A DNA stretch of 64,000 nucleotides, taken from Croceifilum oryzae (GTDB lineage Bacteria > Bacillota > Bacilli > Thermoactinomycetales > Thermoactinomycetaceae). The translations under genes and the position numbers were made by a program. The notes under the pieces were generated by a model. It had not been told where the DNA came from, ran no database searches, and worked only from the letters and a program-made list of their open reading frames with translations. Location: the NCBI RefSeq assembly GCF_030814315.1, contig NZ_JAUSUV010000014.1, forward strand, positions 1-64,000, in the 5' to 3' direction. This document shows, piece after piece, positions 1 to 8,595 of the stretch (position 1 is its first letter; every line of letters starts with the position of its first letter).

Positions 1-95
1 GGTGTAAGCTTGGTAAACTTCCTCGGAGTGCCAAGGACTACCCAAGAATCCCCCACCTCTTAGCGTTTTTCAGCGTAGGTGGCGGGAGTGTTCAA
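1..95 (+). mobile_element. tnpB (partial): Right end of an IS200/IS605-type element with TnpB C-terminus
   Basis: Frame 1 is open from the window edge and ends at a TAG at 61-63. Its last residues, ending VPRTTQESPTS, look like the C-terminus of a TnpB protein. The stop lies inside a hairpin (about 50-58 with 77-86) that ends in GGGAGTGTTCAA, the usual right-end pattern of IS200/IS605 elements, where the tnpB 3' end overlaps the transposon end and the omega (reRNA) guide scaffold. If the element ends at 95, the bases just after it would be the guide-specifying flank. Only about 20 codons are visible, so whether tnpB is intact, or a tnpA is present, cannot be judged. Family assignment rests on the end structure and the short C-terminal match. 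Confidence 0.65.
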
Positions 96-147
96 AGTCT
101 AATTATTCAACAGGATATAATCATCAAAAATATTGACAAAAAACATA

Positions 148-176
148 TTTACATGTGAAAATAACTATTGTATAGA
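148..176 (+). promoter_or_regulatory. Candidate sigma-A promoter of the hut operon
   Basis: TTTACA at 148-153 and TATAGA at 171-176 are separated by 17 bases, close to the vegetative consensus. The site lies upstream of a leader ORF and a large hairpin that precede hutH, so transcripts would begin near 183 and carry a leader of about 160 nt. A TTGACA at 133-138 lacks a matching -10. Confidence 0.5.
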
Positions 177-220
177 AAATTATAACGGTTAGCAAATCAA
201 ACTTAAAGAGAGTGATTGCG

Positions 221-286
221 ATGATGTACGAAAAATCCTTACAATCGCATATCCCCTCCTTCCACAAAGGGGCTGGGCAGAAGTGA
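221..286 (+). CDS. Putative 21-aa leader peptide upstream of hutH
   Basis: An ATGATG start at 221 follows a modest AAAGAGAG ribosome binding site and reads 21 codons to a TGA at 284-286. The peptide starts MMYEKSLQSHIPSFHK and contains two histidines. The stop codon sits at the top of the 5' arm of the strong hairpin at 266-310. A ribosome finishing this ORF would therefore sit over that arm and block hairpin formation, the geometry of translation-dependent attenuators. No homologue is known to me and the role is inferred from position only; it may be a chance ORF. Confidence 0.35.
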   Translation: MMYEKSLQSHIPSFHKGAGQK

Positions 287-310
287 ACAACACTTCTACC
301 CAGCCCCTTT
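266..310 (+). terminator. Large hairpin (attenuator or terminator) ahead of hutH
   Basis: The arms 266-285 and 291-310 are 20 bases each and pair with one mismatch around a 5-base AACAA loop; the GC-rich base reads AAAGGGGCTGGG. Only a short U-rich stretch (TTTAGTTT) follows. It sits between the candidate promoter and the hutH ribosome binding site. In Bacillus subtilis the hut operon is controlled by a terminator there with the HutP antiterminator; no hutP is present in this window. Confidence 0.6.
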
Positions 311-344
311 AGTTTGGTAGAGTGTAAAAAGGAGCTGAGGAATT

Positions 345-1901
345 GTGGATCATTCGAATCAAGTATCCCAATTAAACACCATATGGATAGATGGTAACAG
401 CATCACGCCTCAAGTGGTAGAGCAGGTTGCGAAACGAAAAATGATCGTATCTTTATCAAAAGAGGCTGAGGATCGAGTAGTAGCTTGTCGAGATATGGTA
501 GATCAGCTAGTGAAAGATGACAAAGTAGTCTATGGGGTGACGACTGGATTTGGACTGTTTAGCGATGTGTCGATTTCACCAGCAGATGCGACGCAATTGC
601 AAATCAATCTAATTCGTAGTCATGCATGTGCAGTGGGTAGTCCGTTGTCAGAACCAGTTGTGCGTACGATTATGTTATTGAGAGCAAATGCACTCTCCAA
701 AGGATACTCAGGGATCCGTTTAGAAACATTGCAACTTTTAATTGATTGTTTGAATCAAGGTGTGCACCCGATTATTCCAGAACAAGGATCACTTGGAGCA
801 AGTGGTGACCTAGCGCCGTTGTCCCATCTGGCCTTAGTGCTAATGGGAGAGGGAGAAGCGATTTATCAAGGACAGAGACTTTCCGGAGCGGACGCACTTG
901 ATCAAGCAGGCTTGAAACCGATTACATTGGCGGCTAAGGAAGGTCTTGCCTTAATCAATGGAACCCAAATCATGACTTCCCTCGGCGTGCTTGCCGTTAC
1001 CCAAGCAGATCGTTTGGCCAAAATGGCAGACGTGATTGCTTCCATGACTCTTGAGTGTTTACGAGGGATTCCGGATGCATTTTCCGAAGGGATTCAGCAG
1101 GTTAGACCTTATCCAGAGCAGGCTTCTGTGGCCCGAAACTTCCGTACCATCTTACAAGGTAGCCAATTGACTACTTCTCAAGGTGAGATTCGTGTGCAAG
1201 ATGCGTATTCATTACGATGTTTACCTCAAGTACATGGAGCGGTTCGTCAGGTAGTTGCATATACACGTGAAAAGATCCAAATCGAGTGTAATGCGGCTAC
1301 AGATAATCCATTGTTGTTTATGGAGGATGGTCAAGTTATCTCAGGTGGGAACTTTCATGGACAGCCGATCGCTTTTGCGATGGACTTTCTAAAAATCGGC
1401 ATGAGTGAACTGGCCAACATATCAGAACGACGGACAGAACGCCTTGTCAATCCAGCATTATCAGGTGGCCTGCCCGCATTTCTGAGCCATCATCCAGGAC
1501 TCGCTTCCGGCATGATGATCCTACAGTATGTAAGCGCTTCACTCGTGTCAGAAAATAAAGTGCTGGCTCATCCAGCCAGTGTGGACTCCATTCCTTCTTC
1601 CGCGAATCAGGAGGACCATGTTTCCATGGGGACCACAGCGGCTCGTCAAGTCACACAAATCATCAACCACGTAGCCAAGGTCTTAGCCATCGAATGTATC
1701 TGTGCGGCAGAGGCGGCTGATTTTGTGGGAGCAGATAAATTGGCTCCAGCTACACGGAGACTATACGAACATATCAGAATCCATGTGCCAAGGGTGGTAG
1801 AAGATCGCTCTCTCAGTGGCGAGATTGAACGGGTAGCAAACTACTTGCTAGAGGGTGACTGGCTCCGTGAAGTAGAAACGATAACGGGTGAATTGTTCTA
1901 A
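345..1901 (+). CDS. hutH: Histidine ammonia-lyase
   Basis: First enzyme of histidine degradation: non-oxidative removal of ammonia from L-histidine to give urocanate, in the cytoplasm. The GTG start follows a clear AAAAGGAGCTGAGG site. The product is 518 aa, against about 510 for Bacillus HutH. The A-S-G triad that forms the MIO electrophile lies at residues 152-154 in [12 protein letters not shown], and family blocks such as TDNPL and [11 protein letters not shown] are present. It is the first gene of hutH-hutU-hutI, with 46 bases before the hutU start. Expression is probably controlled through the leader hairpin upstream. The protein is complete with no sign of damage. Confidence 0.97.
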   Translation: MDHSNQVSQLNTIWIDGNSITPQVVEQVAKRKMIVSLSKEAEDRVVACRDMVDQLVKDDKVVYGVTTGFGLFSDVSISPADATQLQINLIRSHACAVGSPLSEPVVRTIMLLRANALSKGYSGIRLETLQLLIDCLNQGVHPIIPEQGSLGASGDLAPLSHLALVLMGEGEAIYQGQRLSGADALDQAGLKPITLAAKEGLALINGTQIMTSLGVLAVTQADRLAKMADVIASMTLECLRGIPDAFSEGIQQVRPYPEQASVARNFRTILQGSQLTTSQGEIRVQDAYSLRCLPQVHGAVRQVVAYTREKIQIECNAATDNPLLFMEDGQVISGGNFHGQPIAFAMDFLKIGMSELANISERRTERLVNPALSGGLPAFLSHHPGLASGMMILQYVSASLVSENKVLAHPASVDSIPSSANQEDHVSMGTTAARQVTQIINHVAKVLAIECICAAEAADFVGADKLAPATRRLYEHIRIHVPRVVEDRSLSGEIERVANYLLEGDWLREVETITGELF

Positions 1902-1947
1902 GGATCGTTTGATATTGATACCAAATAGCAAAGGGAGAGATTTGATC

Positions 1948-3612
1948 ATGACCAAATCCGTAAGTCGTACTGTGCGAGCAGCGAAAGGAACCGAGTTAAC
2001 TGCAAAAGGTTGGCAGCAAGAAGCAGTGCTCCGTATGTTGATGAACAATCTTGATCCAGAAGTAGCAGAGCGTCCCGAAGACCTAGTGGTATATGGTGGA
2101 ATCGGGAAAGCGGCACGTAACTGGGAGAGTTTCGATAAAATCGTCGAATGCCTTACAGAGCTAGAGTCAGACGAGACATTATTGGTTCAGTCAGGGAAAC
2201 CAGTTGGCATTTTCCGTACGCATACCATGGCACCTCGGGTCTTGATCTCAAACTCTATGCTCGTACCTGCTTATGCTAATTGGGAGACCTTTCACGAACT
2301 CGATCAAAAAGGTCTTATGATGTATGGACAGATGACCGCAGGAAGTTGGATTTACATTGGAACACAAGGAATTCTACAAGGAACGTATGAAACATTTGCC
2401 GAAGCGGCTCGTCAGCATCGAGGAGGTTCCTTAAAAGGTACGCTTACGTTAACCGCAGGTCTAGGTGGTATGGGTGGGGCACAGCCACTAGCTGTTACGA
2501 TGAATGAGGGGGTCGTGATTGGAGTTGAGATTGACCAAAGCCGAATTCAAAGACGCATCGACACACGATACTGTGATGTGATGGTCCATTCCCTAGACGA
2601 AGCCTTAAAATTAGCTACAGATGCACAATCGCAAGGAAAACCGCTCTCCATTGGACTTGTTGGAAACGCGGCAGAGATTTTTCCAGAGTTCGTCAAGAGA
2701 GGGGTTACGCCTGATTTCGTAACAGATCAGACATCTGCACACGATCCACTAAATGGCTATGTTCCAGTTGGTTATACATTGGCAACAGCAGATGCATTGC
2801 GAACGCAAAATCCAAATGAGTATGTGAAGCTATCAAAGCAATCCATGGCAACCCACGTACAAGCAATGTTAGATCTACAAAAAATGGGCTCCATTGTATT
2901 CGATTATGGAAACAACATTCGTCAAGTGGCTCTGGATGAAGGAGTCGAAGATGCTTTTGCCTTCCCAGGATTCGTTCCAGCTTACATCCGCCCACTCTTC
3001 TGTGAAGGAAAAGGACCGTTTCGTTGGGTAGCTTTATCCGGTGATCCAGAGGATATTTATAAAACGGACGAATTGGCACTACGCTTATTCCCAGAAAACG
3101 AACACTTAAAGCGCTGGATTACATTGGCTAGAGAAAAAGTAGCATTCCAAGGACTCCCATCCCGGATCTGTTGGCTCGGTTACGGTGAACGTGTCAAGAT
3201 GGGCTTGGCCATAAATGAAATGGTGCGAAACGGTGAACTATCAGCACCGATTGTCATCGGGCGGGATCATTTAGACTGCGGTTCTGTAGCTTCTCCAAAC
3301 CGTGAGACCGAAGCGATGAAAGACGGAAGCGACGTAGTTGCAGACTGGGCCATTCTAAATGCACTCGTCAACACCTCTTCCGGAGCCAGCTGGGTATCGG
3401 TCCACCACGGCGGTGGCGTAGGTATGGGCTACTCCCTACACTCCGGCATGGTCGTAGTCGCAGATGGTTCCCAAGAAGCCGAAGAAAAACTATCCCGTGT
3501 ACTAAACACAGACCCCGGCATGGGAGTCATCCGCCACGCAGACGCAGGTTACGACCTAGCCATCGAAACCGCTAAAAACAAAGGCGTTCGCGTTCCAATG
3601 CTAGGAATCTAG
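1948..3612 (+). CDS. hutU: Urocanate hydratase (urocanase)
   Basis: Second step of histidine breakdown: hydration of urocanate to 4-imidazolone-5-propionate using tightly bound NAD+. The frame is open from 1888, but the best start is the ATG at 1948 behind AAGGGAGAGA, giving 554 aa, the normal size for Bacillus HutU (about 552). The glycine-rich NAD-binding stretch GLGGMGGAQ and the active-site region [11 protein letters not shown] are visible. It lies directly between hutH and hutI on the same strand with short gaps, so the three are almost certainly co-transcribed. Confidence 0.97.
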   Translation: MTKSVSRTVRAAKGTELTAKGWQQEAVLRMLMNNLDPEVAERPEDLVVYGGIGKAARNWESFDKIVECLTELESDETLLVQSGKPVGIFRTHTMAPRVLISNSMLVPAYANWETFHELDQKGLMMYGQMTAGSWIYIGTQGILQGTYETFAEAARQHRGGSLKGTLTLTAGLGGMGGAQPLAVTMNEGVVIGVEIDQSRIQRRIDTRYCDVMVHSLDEALKLATDAQSQGKPLSIGLVGNAAEIFPEFVKRGVTPDFVTDQTSAHDPLNGYVPVGYTLATADALRTQNPNEYVKLSKQSMATHVQAMLDLQKMGSIVFDYGNNIRQVALDEGVEDAFAFPGFVPAYIRPLFCEGKGPFRWVALSGDPEDIYKTDELALRLFPENEHLKRWITLAREKVAFQGLPSRICWLGYGERVKMGLAINEMVRNGELSAPIVIGRDHLDCGSVASPNRETEAMKDGSDVVADWAILNALVNTSSGASWVSVHHGGGVGMGYSLHSGMVVVADGSQEAEEKLSRVLNTDPGMGVIRHADAGYDLAIETAKNKGVRVPMLGI

Positions 3613-3652
3613 GACAAAAAGACTAAACAAAATGCCCCAAAAAGGAGCCCAT

Positions 3653-4927
3653 ATGAAACAAATTGACCTACTCATCCACAACATCGGCTGCCTTGTCACC
3701 ATGCAAGGCTCCTCGAAACCCCGAGCAGGAACAGAACAATCTGAAGTTCCCACCATTCACCACGGCGCCATTGCCATTCAAGACGAGAAAATCGTAGCAG
3801 TAGGTAGCGAGGAAGACGTTCGCAAGTCCATTCAGGGTCTGCCCATTGTCAAAGAGCTAGATGCCCGAGGGCGCCTCGTTACGCCTGGTCTGATCGATCC
3901 ACATACCCACTTGGTACACGGAGGATCACGAGAACACGAACTCGATTTAAAACTAAAAGGCGTTCCCTACCTAGAGATACTTGCTCAAGGTGGCGGCATT
4001 TTAAACACCGTTCAAGCGACACGAAAAGCAACCGAAGAAGAACTATATTCACAAGCAAAACGAAGCCTAGACCTGATGCTACTGTTCGGAGCAACTACGG
4101 TAGAAACGAAAAGTGGCTATGGCCTTACCCTACAAGACGAATGCAAACAGCTCCGTGTAGCAAAGCAATTACACGAGTCCCATCCAGTTGATATCGTTTC
4201 TACTTTTATGGGAGCACACGCAGTTCCTGTTGAATACAAAGGAAGATCAGAGGAGTATGTAAATCTCGTCCTCGAAGAGATGCTTCCAGAAGTAAAGAGA
4301 TTGGGTCTAGCAGAGTTCTGTGACATCTTTTGTGAACATGGTGTCTTCTCCGTCGAAGAATCTCGCAAAATCCTTCTGAAAGCAAAAGAACTCGGATTTA
4401 AGCTAAAGATTCATGCCGATGAGATTGAATCCATTGGTGGAGCAGAGTTGGCTGGGGAACTAGGATGTATCTCAGCGGAACACCTGTTAGCGACGGATCA
4501 GAAAGGAATCGAGGCGTTGAAAAAAGCGGGTACGATTGCGGTTTGTCTACCCGCTACATCTTTTAACCTGCGTCTTCAAAAGCATGCACCTGCTAGAGAT
4601 ATGATCGAAAGCGGTGTTCCGGTCGCGCTCTCTACGGATTATAATCCAGGTAGCTCCCCAACAGAGTCACTGCAACTTGTGATGACACTTGCTTGTCTAA
4701 ACTTGCGAATGACACCTGAGGAAGTCCTAACTGCCATGACCATTAACGCGGCACACGCAGTAGGAAAAGCAGATACTATCGGTAGTTTAGAAGTCGGAAA
4801 GCAGGCAGATATCGTTTTATATAACGCAACGAATCTAGCATATCTCCCTTATCACTTTGGTATCAATCATGTACATTCGGTAGTGAAAAAAGGAAATATG
4901 GTTGTTTCGGACGGTAAATTGATATAA
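3653..4927 (+). CDS. hutI: Imidazolonepropionase
   Basis: Third step of histidine degradation: hydrolysis of imidazolonepropionate to N-formimidoyl-L-glutamate. It is a metal-dependent amidohydrolase; the ligand motifs DPHTHLVHGG, KIHADE and STDYNPG are present. The ATG at 3653 follows AAAGGAG closely and gives 424 aa, matching the family (about 421); an upstream in-frame ATG at 3632 has no comparable site. It is the last gene of the operon and is followed by a hairpin. The formimidoylglutamase (hutG) and permease (hutM) that follow hutI in Bacillus subtilis are absent here, so the last step and uptake must be encoded elsewhere or done another way. Confidence 0.96.
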   Translation: MKQIDLLIHNIGCLVTMQGSSKPRAGTEQSEVPTIHHGAIAIQDEKIVAVGSEEDVRKSIQGLPIVKELDARGRLVTPGLIDPHTHLVHGGSREHELDLKLKGVPYLEILAQGGGILNTVQATRKATEEELYSQAKRSLDLMLLFGATTVETKSGYGLTLQDECKQLRVAKQLHESHPVDIVSTFMGAHAVPVEYKGRSEEYVNLVLEEMLPEVKRLGLAEFCDIFCEHGVFSVEESRKILLKAKELGFKLKIHADEIESIGGAELAGELGCISAEHLLATDQKGIEALKKAGTIAVCLPATSFNLRLQKHAPARDMIESGVPVALSTDYNPGSSPTESLQLVMTLACLNLRMTPEEVLTAMTINAAHAVGKADTIGSLEVGKQADIVLYNATNLAYLPYHFGINHVHSVVKKGNMVVSDGKLI

Positions 4928-4940
4928 AAAATGCTTGTCT

Positions 4941-4970
4941 AAGACCAGTATCAATCGAGATACTGGTCTT
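4941..4970 (+). terminator. Hairpin after hutI
   Basis: A perfect 12-bp inverted repeat (4941-4952 with 4959-4970) with a 6-base loop lies 14 bases after the hutI stop. The run after it is AT-rich but not a clean T tract. It probably ends the hut transcript. Confidence 0.65.
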
Positions 4971-5121
4971 AATATATGGAGATAATATGACGTAAAAGTA
5001 TGATAGTCTATTAATATATACAATTTTACTATTCATAGATAAATAACCAACCTTATTTTACTTAGTTGCATAATATATTAGAAGCTTCTTAATTCCAAAT
5101 AGGAAAAGGTGGAGATCAGAC

Positions 5122-5832
5122 ATGGCGTACTTGGTTGCGTTAGATGATGGTCATGGGTTATCTCCTAAGCCAACTTCTGGAAAGAGAACTCCTAATATAC
5201 CAGGAATTGGTGTTATCTATGAGAATCAATTTAACCGTGCTGTTGTCAATTTTTTAGATGTAGAGTTGAAGAGATGCGGGTTTCGCACCATTTTGGTAGC
5301 ACCAACCGATATCGATACTCCACTCGACCAACGTGTATCAGTAGCCAACCGAAATGGTGCAGATGCTTACGTTGCAGTTCACTACAATGCAGGCGGGGGA
5401 AGTGGAGTAGAGACGTACCATTTTCCGAACAGCACCAAAGGACAGCGACTTGCCCGTCTTGTTCATGCTCAAGTTATTAAGGGAACTCCTCAAAAGGACC
5501 GGGGTGTAAAGACTGCGAACTTCTATGTATTGCGGAAAACCTCTATGCCAGCTACTTTAATTGAATTTGGATTTATGGATGACCCAGGTCTAATCGAAGC
5601 GAAGCGCATGATTGATCCAGCATTCCAGAAAGAGTGTGCAGTTGAAACAGCAAAAGGAGTTTGCCAATACTTTGGAGTAGATTATGTTCCTCCTACTCCC
5701 ACCCCGACCCCTCTTCCTTTTCAACGAGTAGAAGTAGATGGAAAAGTACTCTTTGATAGTCAAGTTGTCGATACAATCTTAGATGGCGTGCGAAAAAATT
5801 TGGGGAAAGTCATTTCCATTAAGCCACGTTGA
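5122..5832 (+). CDS. N-acetylmuramoyl-L-alanine amidase (Amidase_3 type)
   Basis: A zinc amidase that cuts the bond between muramic acid and the stem peptide. The catalytic domain covers residues 1 to about 190: likely zinc ligands H11 (in DDGHG), E34 and H87 (in VAVHYNAG) and catalytic E148 (in LIEFGFM). A proline/threonine-rich linker (PPTPTPTPLP) joins it to a C-terminal segment of about 40 aa. There is no signal peptide, as in mother-cell lysis amidases (CwlC type) and phage endolysins. It starts at an ATG behind AAGGTGGAG and stands alone between the hut operon and an MFS gene. No holin or phage genes are nearby, so a role in spore release is more likely than a prophage origin, but this is inference. 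Confidence 0.88.
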   Translation: MAYLVALDDGHGLSPKPTSGKRTPNIPGIGVIYENQFNRAVVNFLDVELKRCGFRTILVAPTDIDTPLDQRVSVANRNGADAYVAVHYNAGGGSGVETYHFPNSTKGQRLARLVHAQVIKGTPQKDRGVKTANFYVLRKTSMPATLIEFGFMDDPGLIEAKRMIDPAFQKECAVETAKGVCQYFGVDYVPPTPTPTPLPFQRVEVDGKVLFDSQVVDTILDGVRKNLGKVISIKPR

Positions 5833-6003
5833 CACTCCTATGCTGAGACCGATGGGATTCTTGAGTCGTTAATATCCTCAGTCCATTTTTGTTTTTAGAC
5901 AACGCTCAATATCAGGGGTGTGCCATCACCCCGTCCCAAGGTCATTGGTGTTTATCTCAGATTCGTTTGAAATTCATTATTTTGGTAATATACTATTTGT
6001 GAA

Positions 6004-7284
6004 ATGAAATACATAAGCAAGTTAGAATGGGATGTGGAATTTGTGAATACGGTTGAAGAATTTCATAATTGGAAACGAAATATTGCTTTCTTCCTAGGTG
6101 GACAGACGATCTCTTTCTTTGGGTCTTCGCTCGTTCAGTATGCAATCATGTGGTACATCACCTTACAAACACAGTCGGGTGTCATGATGACGATTTCCAT
6201 CATCTGCGGTTTTGTACCTACTTTTTTCCTATCTCCCTTTGCGGGTGTGTGGGTGGATCGATATAACCGAAAAATGTTAATTATGATATCGGACTCGCTG
6301 ATTGCAGTAGCGACCTTAATCCTAGCCATCATCTTTCTCATGGGCTATAAGCCGCTTTGGTTGTTATTCGTGGTCTCAGCTGTTCGGGCACTCGGCACGG
6401 GCGTACAGACTCCAGCAGTTGGAGCGATCCTTCCGCAACTAGTCCCTAGTGAACATTTGACAAGGATCAGTGGAATAAATAGTAGTATTCAAGCAACAGT
6501 GATGCTACTTTCACCGATGGCAGGTGGAGCCTTACTCACATTTGCTACGATCGAAGTTATTTTTTTCGTTGACGTTGTGACTGCGTTGATAGGCGTTGGA
6601 ATCATGTTGCTGTTTATCAAGATCCCGACCCATGCGAAAGCGATGCAGGAGCAAACAACTAGTTACCTAAACGATATGAAACTAGGATTTTCCTACATAC
6701 GGAATCATGAATATGTAAAGAAATTTTTCATTTTTGTAGGCTTTTTCTTTATCCTAGCAGCACCTGTCTCATTTCTCACTCCTCTTCAAGTCACGCGTAC
6801 ATTTGGAAACGATGTTTGGAGACTTACTGCGGTCGAGGTTACCTTTTCAGTGGGAATGATACTGGGTGGACTGGTGATGTCTGCATGGGGAGGATTTAAG
6901 AATCGGATTTATACGATGACGATAGCTTGTCTCATCGTAGGAGCTTGTACGTTTGCCCTCGGAGTCATCCCGAATTTTTGGCTGTACCTTGTTTTCATGG
7001 TGATTACTGGCATTGCCATACCGATGTTTAATACCCCATCTACCGTATTACTACAGGAAAAGGTAGATCCCGACTATATGGGAAGAGTCTTTGGAGTATT
7101 AGGGATGATCTCAACTTCAATGATGCCCCTCGGCATGTTAATCTTTGGTCCGATTGCGGATAAGATCCCAATTGAGTGGTTGCTTATTGGTACAGGAACA
7201 TTGATTTTTATCCAAGGCTTCTTCTTAAGAGGGACCAAAGCGTTAGTGAAGGCAGGGGAGCCAACCGTCGAACTAGGGAAGTAA
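6004..7284 (+). CDS. Major facilitator superfamily exporter
   Basis: A 426-aa polytopic membrane protein with alternating hydrophobic segments typical of 12-TM MFS proteins. The loop-2 signature appears as FAGVWVDRYNRK, and the N-terminal helix region reads FFLGGQTISFFGSSLVQYAI, typical of the EntS/macrolide-efflux-like branch of drug and siderophore exporters. No good ribosome binding site precedes the ATG at 6004, so the true start may be an internal GTG (for example in EFVNTVEEF), shortening the N-terminus by about 13 residues. It is monocistronic. The substrate is unknown. An imperfect hairpin follows at 7295-7334. Confidence 0.87.
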   Translation: MKYISKLEWDVEFVNTVEEFHNWKRNIAFFLGGQTISFFGSSLVQYAIMWYITLQTQSGVMMTISIICGFVPTFFLSPFAGVWVDRYNRKMLIMISDSLIAVATLILAIIFLMGYKPLWLLFVVSAVRALGTGVQTPAVGAILPQLVPSEHLTRISGINSSIQATVMLLSPMAGGALLTFATIEVIFFVDVVTALIGVGIMLLFIKIPTHAKAMQEQTTSYLNDMKLGFSYIRNHEYVKKFFIFVGFFFILAAPVSFLTPLQVTRTFGNDVWRLTAVEVTFSVGMILGGLVMSAWGGFKNRIYTMTIACLIVGACTFALGVIPNFWLYLVFMVITGIAIPMFNTPSTVLLQEKVDPDYMGRVFGVLGMISTSMMPLGMLIFGPIADKIPIEWLLIGTGTLIFIQGFFLRGTKALVKAGEPTVELGK

Positions 7285-7294
7285 ATAGAATTAG

Positions 7295-7334
7295 ACAGAA
7301 AAGCTCTTTTCTCCTTGTGAGAAAGCGCTTCTGT
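7295..7334 (+). terminator. Probable terminator of the MFS gene
   Basis: Imperfect inverted repeat ACAGAA...TTCTGT with further pairing inside (AAGCTCTTTTC with GAAAGCGCTT), ten bases after the MFS stop. The T tract is poor. Confidence 0.4.
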
Positions 7335-7344
7335 TTATAAAGTC

Positions 7345-7389
7345 GTGTATCATCCATTCATCCAATGAATGGATGAATGGATGATACAC
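7345..7389. repeat. Perfect 19-bp inverted repeat made of ATCCATTC units
   Basis: Bases 7345-7363 and 7371-7389 are exact reverse complements with a 7-base loop (AATGAAT). Each arm contains repeats of ATCCATTC. There is no T tract on either side, so it is not a classic terminator. It may be a cruciform, an RNA-processing hairpin or a remnant of a small repeat element. Confidence 0.75.
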
Positions 7390-7609
7390 TCACTACTTCT
7401 CATGTATCTTAGCCGAATATATAATATGTTAATCTATAGTTTTTATATTTAAATGTATTATATAAACACTTTAACTTTATATATAACAAACATGATCATT
7501 TTAAAATAACATCTAATTAAATAATAAGCAGTGGGGGAGATAAAAGAAATATCATTTTATTATGATATATGGATCTGTCCTTGAGGAAATAATATTTAGA
7601 AAAATATAT

Positions 7610-7640
7610 ATTGATTATTAAATTTAAAATATTATATACT
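7610..7640 (+). promoter_or_regulatory. Promoter of halocin-like locus A, shared with locus B
   Basis: TTGATT at 7611-7616 is followed, 16 to 18 bases on, by TATATA/TATACT. The 27 bases from 7610 match those from 56814, ahead of locus B, at 23 positions, although the surrounding AT-rich DNA is otherwise different. This points to a shared promoter or operator. A 14-bp palindrome, CAACAAATTTGTTG, lies just downstream at 7660-7673 and could be a repressor site. The rest of 7390-7721 is very AT-rich with no gene seen. Confidence 0.5.
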
Positions 7641-7721
7641 ATAAATAGATTGAAACAACCAACAAATTTGTTGAGAGTTTTAATGTTTTTTTAAATCAAG
7701 AAAGAAAAACAGGGAAAGAAG

Positions 7722-7799
7722 GTGAATGGTATTGGCAATGAGGCTAGAGTAAAAATAGTGGATGGAAATAAGGTACCTAATTTTATGAAGTTACTATAA
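7722..7799 (+). CDS. Possible 25-aa peptide upstream of locus A
   Basis: A GTG start preceded by GGGAAAGAAG opens 25 codons to a TAA, 22 bases before the first precursor gene. The product (MNGIGNEARVKIVDG at the start) is hydrophilic with no signal peptide. It may be a translated leader; no family is recognised. Confidence 0.25.
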   Translation: MNGIGNEARVKIVDGNKVPNFMKLL

Positions 7800-7821
7800 C
7801 ATAGGTGATGGAGGTATTTTA

Positions 7822-8571
7822 ATGAGAATTATCAAAAAAATATTTTTAGTAGGATTAACTCTAGCGGTTTTCCTCGTTCCAGCAGTAAATGCAAACGCAA
7901 GCTCAACGAAAAGCTTATCAAAGAGTGATGAACAAAATATTGAAAAGTTTGTTGAACAGACTAGGCAGTATGAGCTTGATGATAAAACTGATAAGGAAAA
8001 TTTCGAGAAAAAAGCAGAAAGTCTAATTGAGAATGAAAACACTAAAATATATAACAAAAACCTTGATTTCAAAAATTCTAAACTCCACACAAAGCTAAGC
8101 GATGGCACAAAAATCCTTTCAGTAAACATTAAGGAAAATGATTTTCATGAAGCAAGTAATGTGTCATTTTTCTTTGATAAAAACAACAACATAGTCGATT
8201 ATGCAGAATTTCAGCTTAAAAAGTCAAAAAAAAATACATTCCAAGTTGTCACATATACAAATGGAAAGTTACAAGTTGACAAAGTATCTGACGTTCCATT
8301 TATAACTGCTAAAGATTACCGTAATCAAAACAACGGGGGAATCCAAACTCAAGGGGTTAATTGGAGCAAATTTTTAAATTGTATGGGCATTCCTGGTGTG
8401 GCTGCTAGCGTTATTGGTTCTATTTGTGGTGTTGCTTGTGCTATAACTGCAGGTACGGGTTGTATTGCTTGTGCTATAACTGCAGGTACGGGTTGTATTG
8501 CTTGTGCAGTAGGTGTTTTAGGATTTAATGGTGGGTCAATAGGTGTCTGTTTGGGGAAAGCATGGGATTAG
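7822..8571 (+). CDS. Secreted cysteine-rich bacteriocin precursor, halocin-C8-like (A1)
   Basis: A 249-aa pre-pro-protein. Residues 1-27 are a Sec signal peptide (basic start, hydrophobic core, cleavage near NANAS). A pro-region of about 150 aa follows, with the block SNVSFFFDKNNN shared with the two other family members here. The last 65 or so residues are a glycine/alanine-rich hydrophobic domain with eight cysteines, including CGVAC and TGCIAC, resembling the C8 bacteriocin domain of halocin C8-type proteins. Two tandem copies of an 11-residue unit (33 bp exact repeat at 8434-8499) give it two more cysteines than its neighbour. It is followed after 24 bases by paralogue A2. Toxin activity and immunity by the pro-region are inferred from halocin C8, not shown here. 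Confidence 0.7.
   Translation: MRIIKKIFLVGLTLAVFLVPAVNANASSTKSLSKSDEQNIEKFVEQTRQYELDDKTDKENFEKKAESLIENENTKIYNKNLDFKNSKLHTKLSDGTKILSVNIKENDFHEASNVSFFFDKNNNIVDYAEFQLKKSKKNTFQVVTYTNGKLQVDKVSDVPFITAKDYRNQNNGGIQTQGVNWSKFLNCMGIPGVAASVIGSICGVACAITAGTGCIACAITAGTGCIACAVGVLGFNGGSIGVCLGKAWD
8434..8499 (+). repeat. Exact 33-bp tandem duplication inside the A1 cysteine domain
   Basis: Bases 8434-8466 and 8467-8499 are identical, and a third partial copy (8 bases) follows at 8500. Each unit encodes ACAITAGTGCI. Paralogue A2 has only one such unit, so A1 has gained an in-frame copy, adding a CxxC-like pair to the presumed toxin core. Confidence 0.95.
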
Positions 8572-8595
8572 AACAAAATAAGGAGACGATTTACT

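Noticed and set aside
5122-5832. Amidase as evidence of a prophage
   Set aside because: No holin, tail, integrase or other phage gene is adjacent; signal-less amidases of this type also serve in mother-cell lysis.
7345-7389. CRISPR-like or terminator reading of the ATCCATTC repeats
   Set aside because: There is a single hairpin without spacers and without a T tract.
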